Assembly: GCF_047301505.1 (NCBI RefSeq)
Contig: NZ_CP154840.1
Span: 682,001-746,000, forward strand
DNA length: 64,000 bases
Direction of reading: 5' to 3'
Source: Lysinibacillus_B sp031181585
Lineage (GTDB): Bacteria; Bacillota; Bacilli; Bacillales_A; Planococcaceae
In this document: positions 36,217 to 46,700 of the stretch, piece by piece
Layout of the letters: each line of letters starts with the position of its first letter
How positions within the stretch are numbered: the first letter of the stretch is position 1
The notes under the pieces: model-generated
What the model saw: only the letters and a program-made list of their open reading frames with translations
Told to the model about the DNA's origin: nothing
Database searches by the model: none
Program-made: the position numbers and the translations under genes

Positions 36217-37584
36217 ATGGCATTCAATTTCCGCTTACCGGATATCGGTGAAGGCATTCACGAAGGTGAAATCGTTAAATGGTTCGTAAAACCGGGAGAC
36301 AAAGTTCAAGAAGACGATATTTTATGTGAAGTGCAAAATGACAAAGCAGTCGTTGAAATTCCCTCTCCTGTAGAAGGCACTGTAGAAGAGATTTTAGTTG
36401 AAGAAGGGACAGTCGCTGTTGTAGGCGATGTGCTGATTCGCTTTGATGCGCCGGGCTACGAGGATTTAAAATTAAAGGGCGATGACCATGCTGGCGAAGA
36501 AGGAGAAGCTGAGACAGAATCTCAGGTTCAAGGAACTGCTGAAGCAGGTCAAGAGATCGATAAAAAAGAAGCAAAACAAGAAGAAGCACCGCAAAGAGGC
36601 GATGCTGGAGATAAAGAAAAGGGTGTTGTCATCTCAGCAGGTGAACAGGATGTAAACAGCCGCGTTATTGCAATGCCGTCTGTCCGTAAATTTGCTCGTG
36701 AAAACGATGTTGATATTCGTCAAATAAAGGGTACAGGTAAAAATGGCCGTGTGCTAAAAGAAGATGTGGAGAAATTCATGGCTGGAGGCCACGTAGAAGA
36801 AGCTCCACAAGCAGAAGAAACAACATCAGCTGCGGAAGAAACAGTACAAACAGCACCTGCTGCTGTCAACTTAGAAGGTGACTTCCCGGAGACACGTGAG
36901 AAAATGAGCGGTATTCGTAAGGCAATCGCTAAAGCGATGGTCCATTCGAAACAAACAGCGCCCCATGTTACACTAATGGATGAAGTAGATGTAACAGCGC
37001 TTGTAGCACATCGCAAACGCTTCAAGGAAATTGCGGCAGAAAAAGGCGTAAAGCTAACATATCTTCCTTACGTCGTAAAAGCGTTAGTGTCTATGCTGCG
37101 TGAATTCCCTGAATTTAATCGTTCATTGGATGACGCAACGCAAGAAATTATTCAAAAACATTATTTCAACATCGGCATAGCAGCCGATACTGAAAAAGGC
37201 TTATTGGTTCCTGTTATCAAACATGCTGATCGTAAATCTGTCTTTGCTGTCTCAGGCGAAATTAATGAATTAGCAACAAAGGCACGTGAAGGCAAGTTGG
37301 CACCAGCTGAAATGAAGGGTGGCTCCATGTCGATTACAAATATCGGATCTGCCGGAGGCCAATGGTTCACGCCGGTCATTAACCATCCAGAGGTTGCTAT
37401 TTTAGGAATTGGTCGAATTTCTGAAAAACCTGTAATAAAAAATGGTGAAATTGTAGCAGCACCTGTGTTAGCATTATCATTGAGCTTTGATCATCGCATG
37501 ATCGATGGAGCCACTGCGCAAAATGCTTTAAATCATATAAAGCGTTTGCTAAGTGAACCAGAACTTTTATTAATGGAGGCGTAA
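36217..37584 (+). CDS. pdhC: dihydrolipoamide acetyltransferase E2 of pyruvate dehydrogenase
   Basis: A 455-residue E2 chain with one lipoyl domain (residues 1-78; the lipoylated lysine is in VQNDKAVVEIPSP), an acidic/alanine-rich linker, a peripheral-subunit-binding domain (about 150-190: MPSVRKFARENDVDIRQIKG) and the catalytic domain ending with the CoA-transfer motif SFDHRMIDGA. A second A/E-rich linker joins the last two. E2 forms the icosahedral core of the complex. Confidence 0.96.
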   Translation: MAFNFRLPDIGEGIHEGEIVKWFVKPGDKVQEDDILCEVQNDKAVVEIPSPVEGTVEEILVEEGTVAVVGDVLIRFDAPGYEDLKLKGDDHAGEEGEAETESQVQGTAEAGQEIDKKEAKQEEAPQRGDAGDKEKGVVISAGEQDVNSRVIAMPSVRKFARENDVDIRQIKGTGKNGRVLKEDVEKFMAGGHVEEAPQAEETTSAAEETVQTAPAAVNLEGDFPETREKMSGIRKAIAKAMVHSKQTAPHVTLMDEVDVTALVAHRKRFKEIAAEKGVKLTYLPYVVKALVSMLREFPEFNRSLDDATQEIIQKHYFNIGIAADTEKGLLVPVIKHADRKSVFAVSGEINELATKAREGKLAPAEMKGGSMSITNIGSAGGQWFTPVINHPEVAILGIGRISEKPVIKNGEIVAAPVLALSLSFDHRMIDGATAQNALNHIKRLLSEPELLLMEA

Positions 37585-37589
37585 TAAAA

Positions 37590-39002
37590 ATGGTAGTAGG
37601 AGATTTCCCAATCGAGATTGATACTCTTGTCGTTGGTGCAGGCCCTGGTGGTTACGTTGCAGCAATTCGTGCAGCGCAAACTGGACAAAAGGTAACGATT
37701 GTAGAGCGCGGCGCATTAGGCGGCGTATGTTTAAACGTAGGTTGTATCCCATCAAAAGCATTGATCTCAGTAGGTCACCGCTTCGAGCAAGCGAAACATT
37801 CAGATGATATGGGTGTAGTAGCATCAGAAGTGAAGCTTGATTGGGCTAAAGCACAAGCATTCAAAGATAGCGTTGTTTCTAAACTAGTAGGCGGGGTTGA
37901 AGGCCTATTAAAAGGAAATAAGGTGGATATCGTAAAAGGTGAAGCTTATTTCGTAGATGCTAACACTGTACGTGTAATTGATGGCGATAAAGCACAAACT
38001 TACACATTCAAAAACGCTATTTTAGCAACAGGATCTCGTCCAGTTGAAATTCCAACATTTAAATTCACTGAACGTGTAATCAACTCTACAGGCGCGCTTT
38101 CTTTACCGGAAGTACCAGAGAAATTAGTTGTAATCGGCGGCGGTTACATCGGTACTGAGCTAGGTTCTGCGTACGCAAACCTTGGTTCACAAGTAACAAT
38201 CATCGAGGGTGGAAAAGACATCCTAGCTGGTTTTGAAAAACAAATGACGCAAGTTGTGAAAAAAGGCCTGAAGAAAAAAGGCGTTGAAGTAGTAGTTGGC
38301 GCATCAGCTAAAGGTGTAGAAGAAAATGAAAACGGCGTAGTTGTAACATACGAAGCAGGCGGAGAAGAAAAAACTGTCGAAGCAAACTATGTATTAGTAA
38401 CAGTAGGACGTCGTCCAAATACAGATGAAATGGGTCTGGAAGAAATCGGTATCAAGTTTGCTGAACGCGGCTTACTTGAAGTTGACAAACAATGCCGTAC
38501 TTCAGTACCTAACATTTATGCAATTGGTGATATCGTATCTGGTCCTCAGCTTGCACACAAAGCTTCATACGAAGGTAAAGTGGCAGCAGAAGCGATCGCT
38601 GGCGAAAAATCAGTTGTAGATTACCTGGCAATTCCAGCAGTATGCTTCACAGATCCAGAACTTGCGACTGTAGGCTACTCAGAAGATCAAGCAAAAGCGG
38701 AAGGCATCGAAGTAAAAGCAGCGAAATTCCCATTCGCAGCAAATGGTCGTGCATTAGCGCTTAACCAAACAGAAGGATTCGTTAAACTAGTTGCCCGTAA
38801 AGAAGACGGTCTATTAATCGGTGCTCAAATCGTAGGTGCAGGTGCATCTGATATGATCGCTGAAATGGGCTTAGCTATCGAAGGCGGCATGACTGCAGAA
38901 GACGTAGCGTTAACAATCCATGCTCACCCAACATTAGGTGAAATTACGATGGAAGCTGCTGAAGTATTACTTGGCAACCCAATCCACATCGTATCTAAAT
39001 AA
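37590..39002 (+). CDS. pdhD: dihydrolipoyl dehydrogenase E3
   Basis: A 470-residue flavoprotein disulfide reductase. The FAD motif is VVGAGPGGYVAAIRAA, the redox disulfide CxxxxC is GGVCLNVGCIPSKAL, the NAD motif is VIGGGYIGTELGSAYA, and the C-terminal HxxxxE active-site base is HAHPTLGEITME. It reoxidises the lipoyl group and may also serve other 2-oxoacid complexes. It closes the operon, with a perfect terminator after it. Confidence 0.96.
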   Translation: MVVGDFPIEIDTLVVGAGPGGYVAAIRAAQTGQKVTIVERGALGGVCLNVGCIPSKALISVGHRFEQAKHSDDMGVVASEVKLDWAKAQAFKDSVVSKLVGGVEGLLKGNKVDIVKGEAYFVDANTVRVIDGDKAQTYTFKNAILATGSRPVEIPTFKFTERVINSTGALSLPEVPEKLVVIGGGYIGTELGSAYANLGSQVTIIEGGKDILAGFEKQMTQVVKKGLKKKGVEVVVGASAKGVEENENGVVVTYEAGGEEKTVEANYVLVTVGRRPNTDEMGLEEIGIKFAERGLLEVDKQCRTSVPNIYAIGDIVSGPQLAHKASYEGKVAAEAIAGEKSVVDYLAIPAVCFTDPELATVGYSEDQAKAEGIEVKAAKFPFAANGRALALNQTEGFVKLVARKEDGLLIGAQIVGAGASDMIAEMGLAIEGGMTAEDVALTIHAHPTLGEITMEAAEVLLGNPIHIVSK

Positions 39003-39015
39003 TATAGCAATACTA

Positions 39016-39053
39016 AAAACACTGTTCGGCATATTGCCGAACAGTGTTTTTTT
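39016..39053 (+). terminator. terminator of the pdh operon
   Basis: AACACTGTTCGGCA pairs exactly with TGCCGAACAGTGTT over ATAT, then TTTTT. Confidence 0.93.
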
Positions 39054-39074
39054 CTAGGCATCTGTGAGACGGGG

Positions 39075-39151
39075 ATAATGGACAAAGCTGGGCTTATAAT
39101 AGACAAATTTAATGAGTTAATAGACAAATTCCCTTCATTAATAGACAATCC
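39075..39151 (+). repeat. four phased copies of a TAATRGACAA element
   Basis: The 10-base unit TAATRGACAA (TAATGGACAA once, TAATAGACAA three times) occurs at 39077, 39097, 39118 and 39139, that is every 20-21 bases or two helical turns. Each is followed by A or T-rich sequence. The block lies between the pdh terminator and the truncated surface-protein gene. Function is unknown. Confidence 0.7.
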
Positions 39152-39199
39152 AGCAAGTTAAACCTGTGACATTGTATATATCTTATTAAAAGAAGGTAG

Positions 39200-40615
39200 T
39201 TGGATACCTTTACGGCAGCCCTGGATGAGGCCCGAGGAGTACTGGAAAACGAGGAAACGACTCAAGCAGAAGTGGATGCAGCAGCAGCAGATTTAAGAGA
39301 GGCTGTTGAGGCTTACAATAATGCAAAGCAGCCAGGCACACAAACAGATGAAGACCTTTCTGCAAGTAGAGATGCCTTACAGGAATTAATAGTTGAAGCT
39401 GAGCAGGTAGAACGAGCGACAATTTCAGAAAACGGCAGTGATGTAGCTTCTAATGAAGAGTGGACAACACAGGAAGAATCGGATACTTTCGATAACGCTA
39501 TCAGCGATGCAAGAAAAGTTGCAGGAAATGAAAGTGCAGCAAGAGAAGAAATCGAGGAGGCAACAATACTCTTACAGCTTGCTATTAATAGATACAATAA
39601 TGCTAAGCAACAAAGCACACAGGCGATACGGTCCGAGTATGAAGTAAACCAAATTTCTTTAAACTATGGATACGATGAAAGAACCGAAGATTTAGGCGGT
39701 ATTCAAAGAGGTACAACAGATTTAAGCTTTACAACGCTTGACGCGACATTGAGCCCTCTCATTAGTGCTGATGTTCTTTCTACGCCTAATGTCGGAGCAA
39801 ACTTTATCGTAGAGGAAGGAAAAGAATTCAAATTCAATGTGAGAGCAACTGTAAGCGGTGTAGTAGGGACAGGAAGAGTTGGCCTGGCAGTGTATAAAAA
39901 AACAAATGAAGGTTATGAAAAAGTATGGGATGATAACTTTGACTATCTTACTCTTTTAGGGATCCCTATTCAAAATAAATACAACTTTAGAACACCTTAT
40001 TTTGGACCAGGGGAATATGAATTTGTCACGTCTCCTGATAGTAATTTTAATTTAGATTTAATCAGCGGCGGCGCGTTTAGTTTTACTGATACTACTTTAA
40101 GAGAGTATACAGGTAATATTCCTGGAGGAGAAACTATTCAACGACAAGGTACGGTTACATTTACAGACGGTGCATCCATTTCGCAAGTTAGATCGCTTAC
40201 TAGCGAAAATGCTTCACCTATAGAAAGTGAAGATGAAACAACGGTGATAGAAGGTAAATACGGACAGCTTACAATAAATCCTGCTACGGGTGACTACACA
40301 TACACATCTTCTGGTGATTCAGCTTCTGTAGGTCAGCTTGATGAATTTGAATATACTGTTGTACATGAAGGAAATGAGCCTGTAACTAATAGAATTGTAA
40401 TTCTTACAACGAGCGCATCCAGCACAAATGTTGCAGCTAACGCAGAAAATTCACGTGTAGCGAATGCAGCTGATATGCCAAGCATTACCTATCCAGTAAA
40501 TACGTCAGGTTTAACGGCAGCCTTCAATTTAACTGCTAATCTACTGCCTTTACGATATACTCTGTTAAATGGTGAGATAGCAGCGGGTACAGTAGATTAT
40601 AATGGGCTGAGTTAA
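39200..40615 (+). pseudogene. N-terminally truncated FIVAR-domain surface protein
   Basis: A 471-codon frame begins with TTG immediately after an in-frame TAG and has no signal peptide, although its content is that of a cell-surface protein. Two FIVAR-type helical repeats open it (FTAALDEARGVLENEETTQ; then a more diverged copy at about residues 60-140). A beta-rich domain follows (about 160-300) and then a VCBS/Bap-like unit, GKYGQLTINPATGDYTYT near 355. There is no LPxTG anchor or S-layer motif at the end. I read it as the remaining piece of a larger adhesin; expression is doubtful, though AGAAGGTAG upstream could act as a weak ribosome site. Confidence 0.6.
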
Positions 40616-40634
40616 AACAGCAGTTATTAAGAGA

Positions 40635-40662
40635 ACGGTAAACGTTAAGTTTACCGTTTTTT
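40635..40662 (+). terminator. terminator after the surface-protein fragment
   Basis: ACGGTAAAC pairs exactly with GTTTACCGT, followed by T6. Confidence 0.85.
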
Positions 40663-41110
40663 GAGTTGATTAAGCTCTTTATCTAATGATCTCATACTCC
40701 ATGTGGATATTTCAGGAATCTATTTTTCTATAGATTCAAAGGCAGCAGGACAGGCTTGTTTTTATTATTATTGCCACAAGCATGTAGAAAGGCTTGTGGG
40801 CAACATGGTGTTAGCCGCACACGCCATAATGGGTTTTAGCTTCGGCCTTTTTAGTCCACATAAAAAAGGGACAATTGCAAGTAGTGTCCCAAAGACTAGA
40901 CAAAATTCCACTCGTGTATAAAAGGGATTCATAATGTTCAAATCAGCGTGCTCTGAATGATAAGGCAAAACACCAGAAGTATTTTCTACAGTAAAGGCGG
41001 CGTTTAAAATACCTTGCAATCGATCGTTATGCTGCCCTTATATATAGTAAGAAACTCACTCATCGAAGCAAGTTAATTGTGCTTGTATGTTTCAAGTAAC
41101 TAGGGAGGGC
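40663..41110. other. structured region without a supported gene
   Basis: No frame here has a ribosome site plus recognisable content. Two hairpins stand out: TGCCACAAGC (40772) with GCTTGTGGGCA (40792), and GGGACA (about 40869) with TGTCCC. Overlapping frames on both strands are open for 70-80 codons but resemble nothing I know. It may be the debris of a mobile element or a non-coding RNA. Confidence 0.4.
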
Positions 41111-41461
41111 TCATTGTGAAAGGGCGCTTTGCTCGGCAAGCAGCTGGGCGATAATTTGCTGGATTCGTTCGATCTCTTCTTTAATTTCTTTAATCTTTGC
41201 AGCCAAAGCTTCAAACGTAGCACTGAATTGTGTGGTCTCGATTTCAATATAGCTGGCAAGGATACCATTCTCTCGAATATCATCGAAAGCCTGTGCCCAA
41301 TTCCCATGCCATGTTGTGGTTGTCAGTGAAGGCTCGGTCATAAGGCTTTCATTATCGGCAAATTCCCCTTGTTTCGTTTGTAAATTGCTTTCACATGTTT
41401 CCAGGCGCAGCAGATCGCTCTGCTTTTTCGCTAAGAGCGCATAATAAAATGCTAAAGACAC
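41111..41461 (-). CDS. YwqH-like DUF5082 protein, T7SS toxin partner
   Basis: Start at GTG 41461, where GAGGTGATGTAC precedes it, gives 116 residues. The protein is helical: YYALLAKKQSDLLRLETCESNLQTK, a middle WHGNWAQAFDDIRENGI segment, and a long C-terminal coiled coil rich in E, K and I. This is the pattern of YwqH/DUF5082 proteins, small helical partners encoded beside LXG toxins and needed for their secretion. Here it lies alone on the minus strand, divergent from esxA and about 10.7 kb from the LXG gene. Confidence 0.72.
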   Translation of the reverse strand: MSLAFYYALLAKKQSDLLRLETCESNLQTKQGEFADNESLMTEPSLTTTTWHGNWAQAFDDIRENGILASYIEIETTQFSATFEALAAKIKEIKEEIERIQQIIAQLLAEQSALSQ

Positions 41462-41686
41462 GTACATCACCTCTAACGTTTAAAAGGATTTTGTTTCCAT
41501 ATACTATTAACTATAGCATATAAAATTTATTTTAAAATGGTAGGTTACTACAGTTTCGAGAAGGTGGGAATGGGTAAAATACTACTAACTGTGTTGGTAA
41601 ATTATAACTGATTTTCATTATTGTTATTGACCTACATAAAAGTTGATTTTAGAATGAGGTTAAATTTTGTAAAAGGAGAGATGTTT

Positions 41687-41980
41687 ATGTCAGGAATTAT
41701 TCGAGTTACCCCTGCAGAATTGGAAGCAATGGCGGGACGCTATACCGATGAAAGTAATCAGGTAGATGAACAGATTATTCGTCTAGACAAAATGATTGAA
41801 GAACTACAAGGAATGTGGGAAGGTGAATCTAGCCGAGCATTCGCTGATCAATATTCGACATTAAGACCTTCTTTCGTTGATATGCAAAGACTTTTACAAG
41901 ATGTCTCTACACAATTGAAAAAGACTGCACATGCACTTGCAGATGCAGATCGTCAAATTGCGGGTCAAATTCGCGGTTAA
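41687..41980 (+). CDS. esxA: WXG100 protein EsxA/YukE
   Basis: ATG 41687 follows AAGGAGAG by nine bases; the upstream extension is rejected. The 97-residue helical hairpin has the WxG-type turn as GMWEGESSRAF at about residues 42-52. WXG100 proteins are small dimeric substrates and essential partners of the type VII secretion system. It opens the ess/yuk cluster. The usual C-terminal YxxxD export signal is not evident; the tail reads HALADADRQIAGQIRG. Confidence 0.92.
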   Translation: MSGIIRVTPAELEAMAGRYTDESNQVDEQIIRLDKMIEELQGMWEGESSRAFADQYSTLRPSFVDMQRLLQDVSTQLKKTAHALADADRQIAGQIRG

Positions 41981-42055
41981 TCATCATCTACATGAGGAAA
42001 CAGGAAGAGCGTCGTTTTTTAGGAAAGGCGCTCTTTTATTTTGAGGTGATATAGA

Positions 42056-42295
42056 TTGTACATAGAAATAACAGTAGATTTAAAGAATTACACAGGGGAA
42101 AGCTTTGATATCCGTCTTTCCGACTATTACTCCGTTAAGCAATTAGTCGATGTTGTCTGGCAGGTGAAAGCCATAACGGATATTCCAAGAGAGGGATATT
42201 GGATACGTGTGCAAAATAAAAAAATCATGTTATCCGGGAGTGAGCAGCTGGCAGCCAGTGGTGTCACAACAGGAGATCGTCTAGAAATATTGTAG
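42056..42295 (+). CDS. yukD: YukD/EsaB ubiquitin-like T7SS protein
   Basis: A 79-residue protein with TTG start and GAGGTGA upstream. The beta-grasp pattern MYIEITVDLKNYTGESFDIRL ... GYWIRVQNKKIMLSGSEQLAASGVTTGDRLEIL is that of YukD, a ubiquitin-fold component of T7SSb. Its exact role is unsettled; in Staphylococcus EsaB is needed for secretion. It lies 12 bases before essB. Confidence 0.9.
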   Translation: MYIEITVDLKNYTGESFDIRLSDYYSVKQLVDVVWQVKAITDIPREGYWIRVQNKKIMLSGSEQLAASGVTTGDRLEIL

Positions 42296-42307
42296 GGGAG
42301 TAATACG

Positions 42308-43639
42308 ATGACAGAAAAAAAACAAACGTATCTTGAAAATCAGCTGGAAGCGAAGATCGAGACGGCTCCGGAACGTATCACGATCACTTTCCAAAAAGAA
42401 AAAATTAAGTTTCAAGATGAGCTAGAAGTGGCGTTATTGAAAAGCGCCAATCCCTTCATTCGAAAAGAAATCGCCTTTACAGAAGACGAACTAATCTTGA
42501 CATTTCACCCAGAAAAATATCATATGTCTTTCGACCAGGTTATAAAGCACGAGGAAAAAAGCAGGTGGATGTTTGCAGCGCATTTAGTAAAGGCAGTTAC
42601 GGCTCATTCATCGAACCGTCTTCATCTATTTGTTTGTCCAGAAAACATCGTCATTGATGAAAGTATGACACCGACCTTCCTGCATTATGGTGTGAAGGAA
42701 AGTGTTCCGCCGTATGAAAAGAACGCGGAGCGTACATTGCGTGAAACAAAGGCATTAATCGCTGCGGCAATTGAGCCAAAATACAGTTTCGATCAATATC
42801 ATCAATTTTCCGATTCGATTGTACGAACACCGATAGTTGAAAAAATCTTGCAGGCTAAGGATGAGGAAGAATTACTAACGATCATCCAAAAGCGAATGAA
42901 AAAAATTGTGGCGGAAGAAAAGAATTTCACAAAAATGACAGTGGTGAAGCGTAATTGGCTCCGCTATTCTATCGTTGCTCTTTTATTATTAATTATTCCT
43001 TCAGGTATTTACAATGGGTATTCAGTATTTATTTTAGAACCGCGACAAGATGCTTATGTCTATGCACAAGAGCATTTCCTTCAAAAGAAATACAGTGAGG
43101 TCATCAACACGCTTTCAGATTATGAGGTAGAGGATATGCCGAAAGTCATTCAATACGAGCTATCTATCGCCCATATCATAAATGAAACGCTGACAGAAGA
43201 TCAGAAGGATAATGTTCTGAATACGATTACTTTACAGACAGACCCTCGTTACTATCAATACTGGATCTTCCTCGGACGAGGACAGGCAGAAAAAGCCTTG
43301 ACACTTTCACGCCAATTAGAAGATCTAGATTTAATAATGCTGGCTCTATTACATTATGAGGAAGAGGTTAAGTTAGATAGTGATTTAAAGGAAGAGGAAC
43401 GTGAACGTCTTCTGAGCGAGATTGATATTGAAAAGAAAGACTATGAAAAGCAGATCGAGGAATTGCAAGAATTAATGGAAAATGAAAAGGCTGAAGCGTC
43501 TGAGAACAATAGTGAAGCACCGGTGGAGGAACAACAGCAAGGAACAAATGCTCCATCTGAAGCGCCGGCACAGACACAGCCCGAACAGCAGCCAGCAAAG
43601 CCAGCTGAAACACAAAAAGAAGAATCACCAACACCATAA
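42308..43639 (+). CDS. essB: T7SS protein EssB/YukC
   Basis: A 443-residue protein. The N-terminal 215 residues form the pseudokinase-like cytosolic domain of EssB (FHPEKYHMSFDQVIKHEEKSRW, VCPENIVIDESMTPTFLHYGVKE). One membrane helix follows (WLRYSIVALLLLIIPSGIYN, about residues 215-235), and then an extracytoplasmic helical domain of TPR-like hairpins. The last 70 residues are a low-complexity tail of E, A, P and Q. EssB is a core channel subunit that binds EssC. GGGGAG precedes the ATG. Confidence 0.92.
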   Translation: MTEKKQTYLENQLEAKIETAPERITITFQKEKIKFQDELEVALLKSANPFIRKEIAFTEDELILTFHPEKYHMSFDQVIKHEEKSRWMFAAHLVKAVTAHSSNRLHLFVCPENIVIDESMTPTFLHYGVKESVPPYEKNAERTLRETKALIAAAIEPKYSFDQYHQFSDSIVRTPIVEKILQAKDEEELLTIIQKRMKKIVAEEKNFTKMTVVKRNWLRYSIVALLLLIIPSGIYNGYSVFILEPRQDAYVYAQEHFLQKKYSEVINTLSDYEVEDMPKVIQYELSIAHIINETLTEDQKDNVLNTITLQTDPRYYQYWIFLGRGQAEKALTLSRQLEDLDLIMLALLHYEEEVKLDSDLKEEERERLLSEIDIEKKDYEKQIEELQELMENEKAEASENNSEAPVEEQQQGTNAPSEAPAQTQPEQQPAKPAETQKEESPTP

Positions 43640-43796
43640 AGCAAGCGAGGGAAATGCAGCTGGTAAGCACTTGTCAGATTTTGACAGTATGCTGTCTCAC
43701 TCATTTCTTCATTGGTTTGGTTAAGAGTGCAGTATGCCCCTTCTATTCAATGGAGGATAAGAGGGAGCGACCTTTAAGCAAGAGAAGGTGGAATAA

Positions 43797-46700
43797 TTGA
43801 GCGTATTTTTATTTTTTTACGGTAATAATTACCAAATAATGCAAGCGGATAAAAAGAAGATGGAATCGTTTACCATAGGCGGTGAAATCGACCGTACAGT
43901 GACGATAAGGCAATTCCCTTTTACGAATGGGTTTCTTACGATTACCGAAGATGCTGTCGGATACAAAGTCAGACAAGGCGGCAAGATTATTGGTAATTTG
44001 GAGGCGAATCGACCGTTTGATATATTGGACGGCAATCGGAGCCTTACAATCGTTCAGTTACGGTCAGAAGGTGAAACGGCAGATTATTACGTAGGAGAAC
44101 GTGAGGAAATTGTTGTTTCCGATTCTTTGGAAATGGCTGATATTTTTAAAGCAGAACATCAATTGGGGGCAAAGGGACAGCTTCAGTTTTCTTTCCTTAA
44201 GCATGAAGACGAGTGGATGATCAATCCAGAAGACAGCTCTGTTTATGTAAATGGTAAAAAAATCGGGGGCAAGCGAAAAATTGAGGTTGGAGATTGGATT
44301 TTCACACCTTGCTTGCTCCTCCGTTTTACAGCAGAAGATGTGCTGCAGGTAATCGGCTATGAGCAGTATGAATCAGCTCTTGCTTTAATCAAGGTACCTT
44401 ATTCTGAAATGAAGAAGAAATATCCAATTTACCGACGGACACCACGGATGCTTTATGAATTGCCCAAAGAGAAAGTTTCGCTTTCCTTCCCCGCCCAAGA
44501 AACTGAAATGTCTAATAGGGGATTATGGCTTATTATTCTACCTCCATTAGTGATGCTTATTGCGATGGGGGTAGTTGCCATCATTCAGCCGCGCGGTATT
44601 TTTATTATTGTCTCAATGGTGATGTTTATCATGACAATGATTACTTCCTCTGTACAATATTTTAAAGACCGAAAGCGCCATAAGGAAAGAGAAGAAAAAA
44701 GGGTGCGTGTGTACAGAAAATATTTAGAGGATAAACGTGAGGAATTGCAGTCACTGACTGATCAGCAAAAATTTGCGATGGAATTCCATTTTCCTGCATT
44801 CGAACGGATGAAGTACCTGACATCTGAAATATCCGATCGTATTTGGGAACGCTCCCTCACAAGCAGGGACTTCCTTCAATTCCGTCTCGGAACGGGCAGT
44901 ATGCCAGCCAGCTATACGGTTACGCTCAATTCAAATGATATGGCCAACCGGGAGCTGGATGATTTAATTGAGAAATCGCAGCATTTAGAAAAACTTTATA
45001 AAGAAGTAAAAGAAGTCCCGATTGTTGCCGATTTTTCAGTTGGTCCAGTCGGTCTGATTGGGAAAGATCGAGTTGTAAAAAACGAAATTCACCAAATCGT
45101 CGGTCAGCTGGCATTCTTTCATAGCTATCATGATGTCCGATTTGTTTTCATTTTTGACGAGAAGGACTATCAGGAATTCGAATGGATGAAATGGCTGCCG
45201 CATTTTGTGTTGCCAAATCGGCATGCAAGGGGCTTCATCTATAATGAAACAACACGGGACCAGCTACTGACATCCATCTACGAAATGATCCGGGAACGGG
45301 ATTTGATGGAGAAGGAAGATAACCTGATTTTTACACCTCAGATTGTCTTTATTGTGACCAACCCGGCGCTTATTGCGGACCACGTCATTTTAGAGTACTT
45401 AGAAGGGGATTACGCGAATATCGGTATTTCGGTTATGTTTGCGACAGATGCAAAAGAGAGCTTGTCCGATAATATCCATACATTGGTTCGCTATATCAGT
45501 GATACAGAAGGAGATATCCTGCTGCGCAACCAGCGGACAGTTGATATTCCGTTTAAGCTGGATAGACATCGCACAAAAGACAATGAAGATTTTGCAAGGA
45601 TGCTGCGTACACTTCACCATCAGGTCGGAATGACAAACTCTATCCCGACAAGTGTGACATTTTTAGAAATGATGAATGTCAGTCAGGTAGAAGAGCTGCC
45701 GATTTATGAAAACTGGGTATCGAATGAGTCTTCAAAATCGCTTGCCGTGCCGATTGGACTGAAGGGGAAGGATGACTACGTGCATTTGAACCTTCATGAA
45801 AAAGCACATGGTCCGCATGGATTGCTCGCAGGTACGACCGGTTCAGGGAAAAGTGAATTTTTGCAGACGTATATCCTGTCCCTGGCCGTTCACTTCCACC
45901 CTCACGAAGTGGCGTTCTTGCTGATTGACTATAAGGGCGGCGGAATGGCAAAGCCTTTCAAAAAGCTGCCGCACCTTTTAGGAACAATTACAAATATAGA
46001 AAGCAGTGTGAACTTTACAAACCGGGCGCTTGCCTCCATTCGAAGTGAATTAAAGCAAAGGCAGCGTCTATTTGATCAATATGAGGTATCACATATTGAC
46101 GACTATACAACGTTATATAAGCAGCAGATTGCAAAGGAACCGCTGCCGCATCTGTTCCTTATTTCCGATGAATTTGCAGAGCTGAAAAATGAAGAGCCGG
46201 AATTTATCCGGGAGCTGGTCAGTGCCGCACGGATTGGGCGGAGTCTAGGTGTCCATCTTATTTTGGCGACACAAAAGCCAGGGGGAATCATTGACGACCA
46301 AATCTGGAGTAATTCCCGCTTTAAGGTTGCGTTGAAGGTGCAGGATGCAAACGACAGTAAGGAAATCCTGAAAAACGCTGATGCTGCGGCTATTACTGTG
46401 ACAGGTAGAGGCTATTTACAGGTCGGAAACAATGAGGTTTACGAACTATTCCAGTCTGCATGGAGTGGAGCCCCTTACCTAACAGAACATTCTGAGGGGG
46501 AAAATGAAATTGCCCTTGTAACAGATTTAGGGCTTATTCCTTTATCAAACGTTTCGACCAAAGAACCAAATCGAAAGACACGTATAACAGAAATTGATGC
46601 AATTGTGGAGCAAATTGCAATGCACCATGAAGAACATGAAATCCAGATGCTGAAGAGTCCGTGGCTGCCGCCGCTTGCTGAAAGAATAGCAAGCAGCACC

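Noticed and set aside
40768..41019. 83-codon minus-strand frame (and an overlapping plus-strand frame) as a possible protein
   Set aside because: Neither has a ribosome site or recognisable motif, and both cross hairpins; treated as non-coding.
43368..43724. Open frames on both strands over the end of essB
   Set aside because: They arise from the low-complexity E/A/P/Q tail of EssB.
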